DNA of 35,623 nt from an uncultured Collinsella sp. (GTDB lineage Bacteria; Actinomycetota; Coriobacteriia; Coriobacteriales; Coriobacteriaceae): assembly GCA_949287065.1 (NCBI GenBank), contig CASEEV010000079.1, positions 1 to 35,623 on the forward strand, read 5' to 3'. A model generated the notes under the pieces. The model saw nothing but the letters and a program-made list of their open reading frames with translations. It was not told the origin of the DNA and ran no database searches. Position numbers and translations under genes: made by a program. Position 1 is the stretch's first letter. Each line of letters begins with the position of its first letter. Positions 13,481 through 24,030 of the stretch are shown here, one piece after another.

Positions 13481-15727
13481 TTACTCCTCCACGCGCTCGA
13501 CCACAAAGAGGCGCGAGCGGAAGTCGCCCTGCCCGTCGTGGTTCTGGCCGCAGGAGTGGTCGAAGAGGTCCAGACCGATCTGCATGAGCTCGGCGCCGCT
13601 CACCGTGCGACCGCACGGGTCGGCGTCCTCGGCGGCAACACCCTGCTCGGTTACGCGATAGCGGGCAGCAGCGTCGAGGCCGGCAAGCTTGATGCGGCGG
13701 TACGGCGCGTTGACTACCTGCAGCACGCGGTAGTAGGCCACGAGGGCCTCGGAGCAATCCTCAGAGACGGTCATCCACGCGCACTCGTTGCCCGCAAAGG
13801 GGCTCTTCAGACGGTAGAACGAGCCGAACTGAATGAGCTCGCGGTAGCGCTTCATAAAGGCGACCTGCTCGCGCACCTCGTCACGCTCCTCGGGCGTGAG
13901 ATGCGTGGCGTCGAGCTCGTAGCCGAAGGTGCCGAAGTACGCCACGTCGGCGCGCATCTTGAGCGAGGTGACGCGGTGGACCTGATGGTTGGGCACTGCC
14001 GACACGTGGCTTCCCATGGAGCTCACCGGGTACGCAAGCGACGTGCCGTATTGGATCTTGAGGCGCTCGACCGCGTCGGTGTCGTCGCTCGTCCATGCCT
14101 GCGGGGCAAACGCGAGCATGCCCGCGTCAAAGCGCCCGCCGCCGCCCGCGCACGACTCGAAGAGGATCTGGGGGAAGCGCTCGGTGAGACGGCGGTAGAG
14201 CTCGTAGACGCCCAGAATGAACGCATGGTAGACCCTCCCTTGTTCATGTGCGGGACGAGTCTGCGAGAACACGTCGCCGAGCGAGCGGTTCATATCCCAT
14301 TTGATGTAGGAGATGTTCGCAGAGCCGATGACCTTCTCGAGACGGTCATAGAGGTAGTCGACAACCGCAGGGTTGGACATGTCGAGCACGTACTGGTGGC
14401 GGCAGGGGCGCATGGGCTGCGCCGGGTCGTGCAGCACCCACTCGGGATGCTCCTCAAAGACCTTGGTGCCGGGGTTGACCATCTCGGGCTCGATCCACAG
14501 GCCGAACTCCATGCCGAGGTCGTTGATGCGCTTCGCGAGCCCCGAGATGCCGCTCGGGAGCTTGGTCGTGTTGACCTCCCAGTCGCCAAGGCCGCCGAAG
14601 TCGTCGTCGCGGTTGGTGAACCAGCCGTCGTCGAGCACGAAGAGCTCGATGCCGAGGTCGGCCGCTGCGCGCGCCACACTGAGGAGCTTTTCCTCGTCAA
14701 AGTCGAAGTAGGTGGCTTCCCAGTTGTTGATGAGGATGGGGCGCGGACGGTCGCGCCACGTGCCGCGCGCGAGTCGGCGGCCAAAGAGCCCGTGGAACGT
14801 GCGCGACATGCCGCCCAAGCCGCGGGCGCTGTAGACTGCCACGACCTCGGGAGCCTGGAAGCGCTCGCCCGGGGCGAGCTCCCACGAGAAGCCCTGCGGG
14901 TTGATGCCCGTCATCACGCGCACCGTGTCGTAGGCGTCGACGTCGGCGGTCATGGCGTGGTTGCCGCTGTAGACCAGGTTGAAGCCGTAGACCTCGCCTG
15001 CCTCCTCGGTGGCCTCGGGCCGCGCGAGGGCGATGAACGGGTTGAACTGGTGGCTGGAATGCCCGCGCAGCGAGTACACGCCCTGCACGCCGGGATGCAG
15101 CGGGTTGCGCACGACGCTGCGCTCGCGCGCCCAAGAGCCCACGAGCTCGATCATGTCGTAGCCGGCATCGGGAAGCTGGAAGGAGGCGCTGCGCGCCGCC
15201 TCGAGCGTGAGCGCCTCGGCCCCGCGGTTCTCGATCCGGACGCTGCGCGCAACAGCGGCGTAGTTCTCGAACACCGTGTAGGCGAGACGCACGGCAAGGC
15301 CGGTGGCACGGTCGGCGAGGTCGAGGTAGAGCGTCTCGGCCTCGTCGTCGCGCTCGGCATAGGTTGCCGGCAGGCCTTCGAGGGCGGGCTTGCCCGGCAC
15401 GACCTCGTGCCCCTGGTACACGAGGTCCATGACGCGGCTGCCGTTTGCCGCCACCGCCTCGATCATGGGCGTGCGCATGTCGCCGCTGCCGGCAAAGGGG
15501 CACTCGAGCGGCAGATGCTCCAGACTGCAGGCCTCGCGCTCAACAGAAACGCCTACCGAGGAGGCGCGCCAGGTATCGTGCAGCAGATAGCCGTACGACT
15601 CCTCGTCGGGCACGCGCTTGCCAAAGTACACGTTGACCGGATATCCGGCGCATACGGTAACGATGTAGCTGATCTCGTTGTTGTACAGATGAAAGGTTTG
15701 GCTCTCCGCATGAACGCGAATGGGCAT
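13481..15727 (-). CDS. Alpha-galactosidase, glycoside hydrolase family 36
   Basis: The enzyme releases terminal alpha-galactose from oligosaccharides such as melibiose and raffinose. At 748 residues it has the length of the group represented by Geobacillus AgaA. The nucleophile is Asp478 in YIKWDMNR and the acid/base is Asp548 in WTSDDTDA; these positions equal, as I recall, those in the Geobacillus enzymes. LFVLDDGWF and WIEPEMV in the barrel, and the FESCAGGGGRFD loop, are also present. There is no signal peptide, so it acts in the cytoplasm on imported sugar. AGGAGG precedes the ATG. It probably forms an operon with the downstream ROK kinase. No transporter for alpha-galactosides lies in the window. 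Confidence 0.94.
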   Translation of the reverse strand: MPIRVHAESQTFHLYNNEISYIVTVCAGYPVNVYFGKRVPDEESYGYLLHDTWRASSVGVSVEREACSLEHLPLECPFAGSGDMRTPMIEAVAANGSRVMDLVYQGHEVVPGKPALEGLPATYAERDDEAETLYLDLADRATGLAVRLAYTVFENYAAVARSVRIENRGAEALTLEAARSASFQLPDAGYDMIELVGSWARERSVVRNPLHPGVQGVYSLRGHSSHQFNPFIALARPEATEEAGEVYGFNLVYSGNHAMTADVDAYDTVRVMTGINPQGFSWELAPGERFQAPEVVAVYSARGLGGMSRTFHGLFGRRLARGTWRDRPRPILINNWEATYFDFDEEKLLSVARAAADLGIELFVLDDGWFTNRDDDFGGLGDWEVNTTKLPSGISGLAKRINDLGMEFGLWIEPEMVNPGTKVFEEHPEWVLHDPAQPMRPCRHQYVLDMSNPAVVDYLYDRLEKVIGSANISYIKWDMNRSLGDVFSQTRPAHEQGRVYHAFILGVYELYRRLTERFPQILFESCAGGGGRFDAGMLAFAPQAWTSDDTDAVERLKIQYGTSLAYPVSSMGSHVSAVPNHQVHRVTSLKMRADVAYFGTFGYELDATHLTPEERDEVREQVAFMKRYRELIQFGSFYRLKSPFAGNECAWMTVSEDCSEALVAYYRVLQVVNAPYRRIKLAGLDAAARYRVTEQGVAAEDADPCGRTVSGAELMQIGLDLFDHSCGQNHDGQGDFRSRLFVVERVEE

Positions 15728-15903
15728 GGCAGCCTCCTAGGATCCGTGAACGTTGCCCTAGTATGACCCATAAAGAAGGGTGACATGGCAACCAACCCAT
15801 AATAGGCAGCATATTGCAAACTCATAGGAAAATATATGCAGCATCATGGCATATGACTGTGTTGGACGCGTGAAGCTGCAAGCGCGTGGGATAAAACCCG
15901 CCG
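15728..15903 (-). promoter_or_regulatory. Upstream region of the alpha-galactosidase gene
   Basis: The stretch is AT-rich relative to its neighbours. On the - strand ATGCTGC occurs twice as a direct repeat, flanking TATATTTTCC, and a -10-like TATTAT follows. These could be a promoter and operator of the GH36 gene, but no clear -35 is seen and no terminator follows the upstream membrane-protein gene. Confidence 0.35.
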
Positions 15904-16761
15904 CTAGAACAGGGTAAAGAGCACCAGGCTCAGGCTGGCAATGGCCACCGCCGGCGGGTCGAGATGCGTGGCGCGCCCCGTGTTGATGCACGCCTGCACC
16001 ACAAGGCCCAAAAGATGGGCGATAAGGCCGAACGCCACCGCGAGAGCGCAATTGCCCGTCTCGACGAGCGCATAGGCGGCAACGAGCACCGTGTGGTGGC
16101 ACGCCGGGAAGCCCATGTTCATCATCAGCAGCAAGATGAGGGCTGCGGCCACGTAAAAGCCAAGCATGGTGTTGCCCGTTGCGTAGGCGCAGACCGTGCC
16201 CGCGCCCGCGAGCGCGAGCCCCTCCACCGCCTGGAAGGTCCAAAACGACACGCCCGCTCCGCCGAGGTCGCGCAGGATCTGGCCGACGCTGCGCGTTTCG
16301 CGCTCGTTCAAGGCGGCGCCCATGCCGCCGCTCTTGCTGCGCCCGAAGAGCGCGCGGATGACGATGCCGCCAGCCACCACCGTGACCGCGCCGGTATCCG
16401 CCGGAAAGCCGATGGCGTTGAGCAGCGTGACGACCACGTAGCCGAACACGGCGCCGACCGCCGCCACCAAAAGCACCGTCGTGCTGCCGAGCGATGCAAG
16501 CGAGTGGTTGATGTCCTGGCCCGACATGCGCCCGCGGTAGCCGGCATAGCCCGCCGCAGCGCACGCGCCGTTGAAGATCACGCAGGGAAGCAAGAAGCAG
16601 TTGAGCACGCCGTCCTCGAACACCGGCAGCACCACGCCGCATGCCTGAAGCAGCGTGTAGGCGAGACCGGCGATGCCGTACATGACGAACACCCCGTTGC
16701 CGCCGACGAGCGCCCCGCACATGCCCGCGAGCGCCGCGAGCCCTACCATCCCGAGATCCAC
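15904..16761 (-). CDS. Multi-pass membrane protein of unknown function
   Basis: I do not recognise a family with confidence. The 285 residues form about eight hydrophobic segments rich in Gly and Ala, joined by short loops. A longer polar stretch in the middle (GRSKSGGMG...LNERETRS) probably faces the cytoplasm. The start is uncertain: a GTG at 16761 has AAGGG at good spacing, whereas the ATG at 16767 is too close to that site and the GTG at 16776 has none. It lies between the 6-phospho-beta-glucosidase and alpha-galactosidase genes on the same strand, so a role in transport of a sugar or of a fermentation product is conceivable, but nothing in the sequence proves it. Confidence 0.7.
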   Translation of the reverse strand: MDLGMVGLAALAGMCGALVGGNGVFVMYGIAGLAYTLLQACGVVLPVFEDGVLNCFLLPCVIFNGACAAAGYAGYRGRMSGQDINHSLASLGSTTVLLVAAVGAVFGYVVVTLLNAIGFPADTGAVTVVAGGIVIRALFGRSKSGGMGAALNERETRSVGQILRDLGGAGVSFWTFQAVEGLALAGAGTVCAYATGNTMLGFYVAAALILLLMMNMGFPACHHTVLVAAYALVETGNCALAVAFGLIAHLLGLVVQACINTGRATHLDPPAVAIASLSLVLFTLF

Positions 16762-16797
16762 AAGCATTCCCTTCACATGGGCAAAGAACGAGCTACC

Positions 16798-16830
16798 GAG
16801 GGGCCCGGCTGCCCAAGAGCCGGACCCCTC
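16798..16830 (-). terminator. Strong hairpin upstream of the unknown membrane protein gene
   Basis: A 13-bp stem with one mismatch (GAGGGGTCCGGCT paired with AGCCGGGCCCCTC) and a 7-nt loop. On the - strand a T-rich stretch (TCGTTCTTT) follows only after about 8 bp, so it may be a weak terminator or leader hairpin. Confidence 0.45.
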
Positions 16831-17082
16831 GCATCAAAGGAGTGTGCGACAGAGTGTAAGGGCATCCGACCAGAGGATGGGGCTTTCAGGGTGCCCCAGG
16901 TTGGCCCGAAAGAGGAGGGCACAACCAGATGCGCGTCGGCGCAGAGCCCCTCTGCCGTGTGCCCGGGTTTCTGCAGTGCCCCAGATCGGCCTGAACGAGG
17001 AGGGCATAGACCTAGCGGTCATGCCCGACGAGTGAAGGCCGAGGTGGGGTGCTGCAGGAAGCCGCCCAGGTCTGGCAAGCCC
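16831..17082. repeat. Repeat-rich intergenic region with an 87-bp inverted repeat
   Basis: A 33-bp unit beginning GTGCCCCAG and ending GAGGAGGGCA occurs at 16891-16923 and 16976-17008 (28 of 33 identical). A third, degenerate copy in opposite orientation follows at about 17018-17055. Copies two and three form an inverted repeat from 16971 to 17057 with CTGCAG at both ends and the centre GACC-TAGC-GGTC. No reading frame is supported. It lies 3' of the 6-phospho-beta-glucosidase gene and could form a large hairpin in its transcript. Confidence 0.7.
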
Positions 17083-20197
<3,115 letters not shown>

Positions 20198-20202
20198 GGT
20201 GA

Positions 20203-20802
20203 CTACCTCCCTTTCGAGTCTTCAGCGTAGTCAAGCTGCATGAGGTAGAGGTTGTAGCGCTTCTTGTCGCGGCGGTCGCGCACCAAAACGATGCGCCAGA
20301 TGATGACCGCCTTGAGCACGATGAGAACTGCGAGCAACCCCATACCGATAGCGGAAGAAGAGAAGAACGGGAAGAACAGGTCCTTGCCCATGAACGCCGT
20401 CAGGGCAAGTTCCGCAAGCGAGCAAGCAACGGAGACCAGAAGCGTGCGATGCGAGACCTTGAGGTACTCGATATCGTGGGTGAGGACACGGTTGACCTCG
20501 AGCAGGACAACCAATCCCGTTGCGAAATCGACGATGGGGGCGATGAGCGCCGCCAGCGACGATCCCGTTGCAAAGAGCATCACGGTCCAATAGAGGCCGA
20601 TGAAGAACAGGCCCGAGTCGAGGTAGCGAATCAGCATGTAGCGATTCCACTTGGCCGTGGTAACCATCTGCTTGTGCTTGAACGCCTCTCGGTCGTCGGA
20701 GGGCCTCACCGCGCGCTTAGGCTGCCCTTTGAACTCCGCCTTGCGCTGCTCCTGGCTCGCGCGCTTGGCGCGCGCCTTCTCGATCTTCTGCTTCTTCTTC
20801 AC
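20203..20802 (-). CDS. Small membrane protein encoded between EIIB and EIIC
   Basis: I do not recognise this 199-residue protein. The first 45 residues are very basic (KKKQKIEKARAKRASQEQRK) and hydrophilic. Then come two hydrophobic hairpins (about residues 60-105 and 118-175), suggesting four membrane segments, and a basic C-terminal loop with RDRRDKKRYNLY. The start is a GTG; the ribosome site is weak (CAGG about 7 bp away). It sits 30 bp after the EIIB stop and 5 bp before the EIIC start, clearly inside the PTS operon. A role in assembly, stability or regulation of the EIIC permease is an inference from position only. Confidence 0.8.
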   Translation of the reverse strand: MKKKQKIEKARAKRASQEQRKAEFKGQPKRAVRPSDDREAFKHKQMVTTAKWNRYMLIRYLDSGLFFIGLYWTVMLFATGSSLAALIAPIVDFATGLVVLLEVNRVLTHDIEYLKVSHRTLLVSVACSLAELALTAFMGKDLFFPFFSSSAIGMGLLAVLIVLKAVIIWRIVLVRDRRDKKRYNLYLMQLDYAEDSKGR

Positions 20803-20832
20803 GCTTGAACCTGCTTATCCTTAGGAAACGGG

Positions 20833-21132
20833 TTAGCCGATCAGCTTGTGGATCTGGTCGAAGATCGCCGGGCAGTTCTGACGGCCGTAGTCCTTCATCG
20901 GGATGACGTCGACGGGCAGGCCCTGGGCCTTGGCGACGACCTTGTCCTTCTGATAGGAGATCTGCGGGCCAACGAGGATGACCTCGTAGCCGTCGTCGGC
21001 GGGATTCTTCAGCTCAGAGAAGCTGCGAGCGGCGATCTCGAGCTCGATGCCGTTCTCCTTGGCATAGGTATCCATCTTCTTCATGAGCATGCTGGTGGAC
21101 ATGCCGGCGGCGCAAACGAGCAGAACCTTCAT
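20833..21132 (-). CDS. celA: PTS EIIB component, lactose/cellobiose family
   Basis: This cytoplasmic protein passes phosphate from EIIA to the sugar on EIIC. It has 99 residues. The phosphorylated Cys7 lies in VLLVCAAGMSTSMLMKKM, the hallmark of the family, and VGPQISYQKDKV follows. AAAGGAG precedes the ATG at 21132; the longer frame upstream is the EIIA-EIIB spacer. EIIA lies 90 bp upstream, and a dyad GCGGGA/TCCCGC sits in that spacer. Confidence 0.94.
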   Translation of the reverse strand: MKVLLVCAAGMSTSMLMKKMDTYAKENGIELEIAARSFSELKNPADDGYEVILVGPQISYQKDKVVAKAQGLPVDVIPMKDYGRQNCPAIFDQIHKLIG

Positions 21133-21222
21133 TGCTAAACACTCCTTTGAAGTCGTGCGGGATTGGCTTCCCGCTCCCAAGGTAGAGGGGCCGGGCGCTT
21201 GGGACACCCGCCCCGCCAGACG

Positions 21223-21543
21223 TTATTTGTCTGCCTTGGTCTCGTACAGATTGATGATCTCCTCGGCCAGGTCCTGGCACAGCATGGCGGTCATCAGGTG
21301 GTCCTGCGAGTGGACCAGCAGGATGTCCACGGGTACGTGGTCACCGCCGGCCTCGCGGGAGAGCAGCTTGGTCTGCTCGTCATGAGCGGCGAGACCCGCC
21401 TCGCGGGACTCCTCCAGCATCTTGCGAGCGGCCTCGATGTCGCCCTCGCGGGCGGTCTTGATGGCCTCCATCGCCATGCTGCGAGCCTGACCGGCTGCGG
21501 CGACGATTCCGAACGAAATCATCTCCATGCTCTCTTCTGCCAT
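21223..21543 (-). CDS. celC: PTS EIIA component, lactose/cellobiose family
   Basis: This soluble trimer-forming protein receives phosphate from HPr. It has 106 residues, mostly helical, with the active histidine in LLVHSQDHLMTAM and the N-terminal ISFGIVAAAGQARS motif. The ATG at 21543 is preferred, with AGGAGG about 10 bp upstream; a TTG two codons earlier is the other option. It follows the regulator gene by 84 bp on the same strand with only a weak dyad between, so the regulator and the PTS genes may share a transcript. Confidence 0.93.
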   Translation of the reverse strand: MAEESMEMISFGIVAAAGQARSMAMEAIKTAREGDIEAARKMLEESREAGLAAHDEQTKLLSREAGGDHVPVDILLVHSQDHLMTAMLCQDLAEEIINLYETKADK

Positions 21544-21627
21544 ATGCAAAACACCTCCTCTAAAACCTTGCTCTCTCCTGCCTATCCATAAGGGCGGGCC
21601 GCACGCCCAACCCCATAGATACCTACA

Positions 21628-23646
21628 TCAGGCGCCTGACGCGGAACTCCCGTCCGCTTCGGCGGCCTCGTCCCGCCTTCCCTGCGCCTTTGCGAGAATC
21701 TCGGCGAGCGTCTCCCAGCTTTGGCGCTTCACGAGAAGCTCGATGGCATCGCGGTCCATGAGCACGCTTGCGAACGTGTCCATGAACTGGTGGAGGCTGC
21801 CGTCTTGCTCGGCGGCGAAGCCGAGGAGAAAGACCGCCTGAACCTCCTGGCCGTTGGTGTCCCACGCGACCGGATGGTCGAGCAGGCCCACGCAGATAAA
21901 CGTCTCGGAGCTCGCGGCTTCGAGCGGATGCGGAATGGCCACGTTGTTGCCGAATGAGGTCGAGATCATGGCCTCGCGCTTCCACACGAGCTCGCGGAAG
22001 TTGCGCGCGACCGGCTCGGAGGCGCACACCTGGTCGAGCAAAAAGTCGAGCGCGTCCTGCTTGCTCGTCTGCGTCATATGCGGGAAGAACAGCGAGGGCT
22101 TGAAGTACGAGGGCACCGGGCCGTATTCTCGCGCGCCGAGCAGCTCGCGCATCTCGACCACGTCCTCGTCGCCGAGGAAGTAGGTGACCTCGCGAACGGG
22201 AACCGGAAGCTTGCGATGGATCGGCACCGTGGTGAACACGTAGTCGACCTTGGAGAAATCGAAGGTCTCGAGGCCGAGAACGTCGCAGGTCATGACCTTG
22301 TCGACGTAGTCGGCAAACTCGCGACGGCAGCGGTACTCGAGCAGGCGTGCCGAGCCCGCGCCCGAGGCGCACACCACGAGGATGTTCTTCTTGGGTGCCT
22401 CGGTCTTCTGCCTCTCGAGGGCGAGCGCGAACGCGAGGGCGATGTAGCCCATCTCGTCCTCCGACAGGTCGGCGTCGTAAGCGCGCGCGAGCACCGTCGA
22501 GGCGTCGATGGCCATGGAGTACGCGAGCGCGTAGCGCGTCTTGATATCGGCGAGCAACGGGTTCTTGAGGTTCATGTGGTAGCGCAGGCGCACCGCCAAA
22601 GGCACGATGTGCCGCGCGAGGTTCATGCGCAGCTCGAGGTCGTTGCGGAAGTCGAAGCGGAAGGCGTTCCATACGCAGTCGAGCATCTCGGAGACCACGC
22701 GCCACACGCCGTCGGAGATCACGAGGCCCTCGTCTTCGGACGCGCCCGCGCCGAGCATGGTGCGCTTGCCGGCGAGATGGATCGCGATGTAGGCGATCTC
22801 CTCCTCGGGCAGCTGCACGCCCATCTCGCGGCTGATGGCGTCGGCGATCTTCTCGGCGACCTGGTACTCGCGCTGGCCCTTCATGCGCTCGAGGTGCTCG
22901 GTCTCCATGGGAACGTAGCAGTCCTCCTGGATGCGCACGAGCGCCACAGCTATGTGAATGAGCAGGTTCTGGTACGCCACGGCGTTGATCTGGAAGTTCT
23001 CGGCCACGGCAACGCTCTCGACGCAGTTGGAGATGGTGTCGAGCGTGGGGTTGTGGATGCCCACCTCGGAGCGGCGGCCGTAGTCCGAAAGCAGCGTGCT
23101 GATGGTGACGCCGGGGTCCGCCTCCGCCTCGGCGGCGCCGCTGAAGGCGTCCATGATGATGTTGGCGAGGCACAGCCTGCGGGCCATCTCGGAGCCGCTC
23201 ACGCGGATGCCGTAATGCGGGCGCATCTCGAGCGTGAGCCCGAAGCTCTCGAGCACGGACTGCACGCGCTTAAGGTCGTTGGAGATGGTGGAGCGCGATA
23301 CGAAGAGCACCTCGCGCAGATCGTCGAGGGTGATCCAGTCGGTGCGCATGAGCAGGTCGTTGAGCAGGTAGGACACGCGTGCCTGCGGCGTTTGCGGCAG
23401 GGCCTGCTTCTTCTCGCGGGAATCGGCGGTCCACGCCTCGTAGCGAGCCATGTCTTGAATCTCGAGATGGTAGCCGTTCTTGCGGCTCAGCTCGATACGG
23501 GCGAAGCCCTCCATGGCGCTGTTGGTCTGGTTCACATAGGTGCGGACGGTGCGAACACTCACATCGAGATGCTCGGCAACGCTTGTCGGCATCACGCCGG
23601 GATTTGCTTCAATGTACGCGGCAAGTACCGGTGCGTCTACACGCAT
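21628..23646 (-). CDS. PTS-regulated transcriptional activator (LicR/MtlR/ManR type, two PRDs with EIIB- and EIIA-like domains)
   Basis: This 672-residue regulator most likely activates the downstream PTS operon. In order: two winged helix-turn-helix domains (about 5-60 and 90-150), PRD1 (about 175-295) with His231 and His290, PRD2 (about 305-410) with His346, an EIIB-like domain with Cys426 in NILVVCASGAGSARLL, and an EIIA-like domain with His573 in NNVAIPHPLEA. In family members HPr and the EII proteins phosphorylate these sites to set activity. The second PRD2 histidine appears replaced: IALAFALALER where IALHF is usual. AAAGGGGG precedes the ATG at 23646; the upstream frame extension crosses the promoter region. 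Confidence 0.92.
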   Translation of the reverse strand: MRVDAPVLAAYIEANPGVMPTSVAEHLDVSVRTVRTYVNQTNSAMEGFARIELSRKNGYHLEIQDMARYEAWTADSREKKQALPQTPQARVSYLLNDLLMRTDWITLDDLREVLFVSRSTISNDLKRVQSVLESFGLTLEMRPHYGIRVSGSEMARRLCLANIIMDAFSGAAEAEADPGVTISTLLSDYGRRSEVGIHNPTLDTISNCVESVAVAENFQINAVAYQNLLIHIAVALVRIQEDCYVPMETEHLERMKGQREYQVAEKIADAISREMGVQLPEEEIAYIAIHLAGKRTMLGAGASEDEGLVISDGVWRVVSEMLDCVWNAFRFDFRNDLELRMNLARHIVPLAVRLRYHMNLKNPLLADIKTRYALAYSMAIDASTVLARAYDADLSEDEMGYIALAFALALERQKTEAPKKNILVVCASGAGSARLLEYRCRREFADYVDKVMTCDVLGLETFDFSKVDYVFTTVPIHRKLPVPVREVTYFLGDEDVVEMRELLGAREYGPVPSYFKPSLFFPHMTQTSKQDALDFLLDQVCASEPVARNFRELVWKREAMISTSFGNNVAIPHPLEAASSETFICVGLLDHPVAWDTNGQEVQAVFLLGFAAEQDGSLHQFMDTFASVLMDRDAIELLVKRQSWETLAEILAKAQGRRDEAAEADGSSASGA

Positions 23647-23965
23647 GCGAACCCCCTTTCCATCGCTTCTATCATAATATGTGTACAAACCGTGTAGTTC
23701 CAACGGAAGAAGTTCCGATGCAATTCGGAAGGAACTGGAAGAAAAAGGAAAGACTTGTGTGGAACTTTCCTCATAGCTTATTCTTGCACGCGGAAAAGAT
23801 CAATCGAATATATCTATTTGTGGCACTCGTTAGCGGCAAAAGCTGCCAAAACGCATGGCGAGAAACCCGGCTCATCGCTTAACTGGCCGCTTGGCGCTCT
23901 TTTGCCTGCAGCGCTTCCGCCTAGCCTCCGAGCAGAAAGGCATCCCCATCGCAACCGCATCTCTA
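23647..23965 (-). promoter_or_regulatory. Upstream region of the PRD regulator with TTCC/GGAA dyads
   Basis: A relatively AT-rich gap. At 23711-23736 AGTTCC and GGAACT enclose a second dyad, TTCCGA/TCGGAA. TTCC-AAC-GGAA lies at about 23699-23709 and GGAACTTTCC at about 23761-23770. A -10-like TATTAT/TATGAT lies near 23665-23680 on the - strand. The cluster may be an operator or activator site, but the -35 is not clear. The stretch 23780-23960 shows nothing I can support. Confidence 0.45.
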
Positions 23966-24002
23966 TATAAGAGAAGCGCGCCCCGCAAAGGGACGCGCTT
24001 CG
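23966..24002 (-). terminator. Intrinsic terminator of the XRE-aminotransferase gene
   Basis: Stem GAAGCGCG/CGCGCTTC extended by CCC/GGG across one G-T pair, followed by TCTTATAT on the - strand, about 30 bp after the stop. Confidence 0.78.
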
Positions 24003-24030
24003 GCAAAGATCGGTTGAGGGCAGCGGCTGC

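Noticed and set aside
13538-15766. 742-codon open frame on the + strand opposite the alpha-galactosidase gene
   Set aside because: It is an antisense shadow of a gene with intact catalytic residues, produced by high GC and codon bias; it has no recognisable domain.
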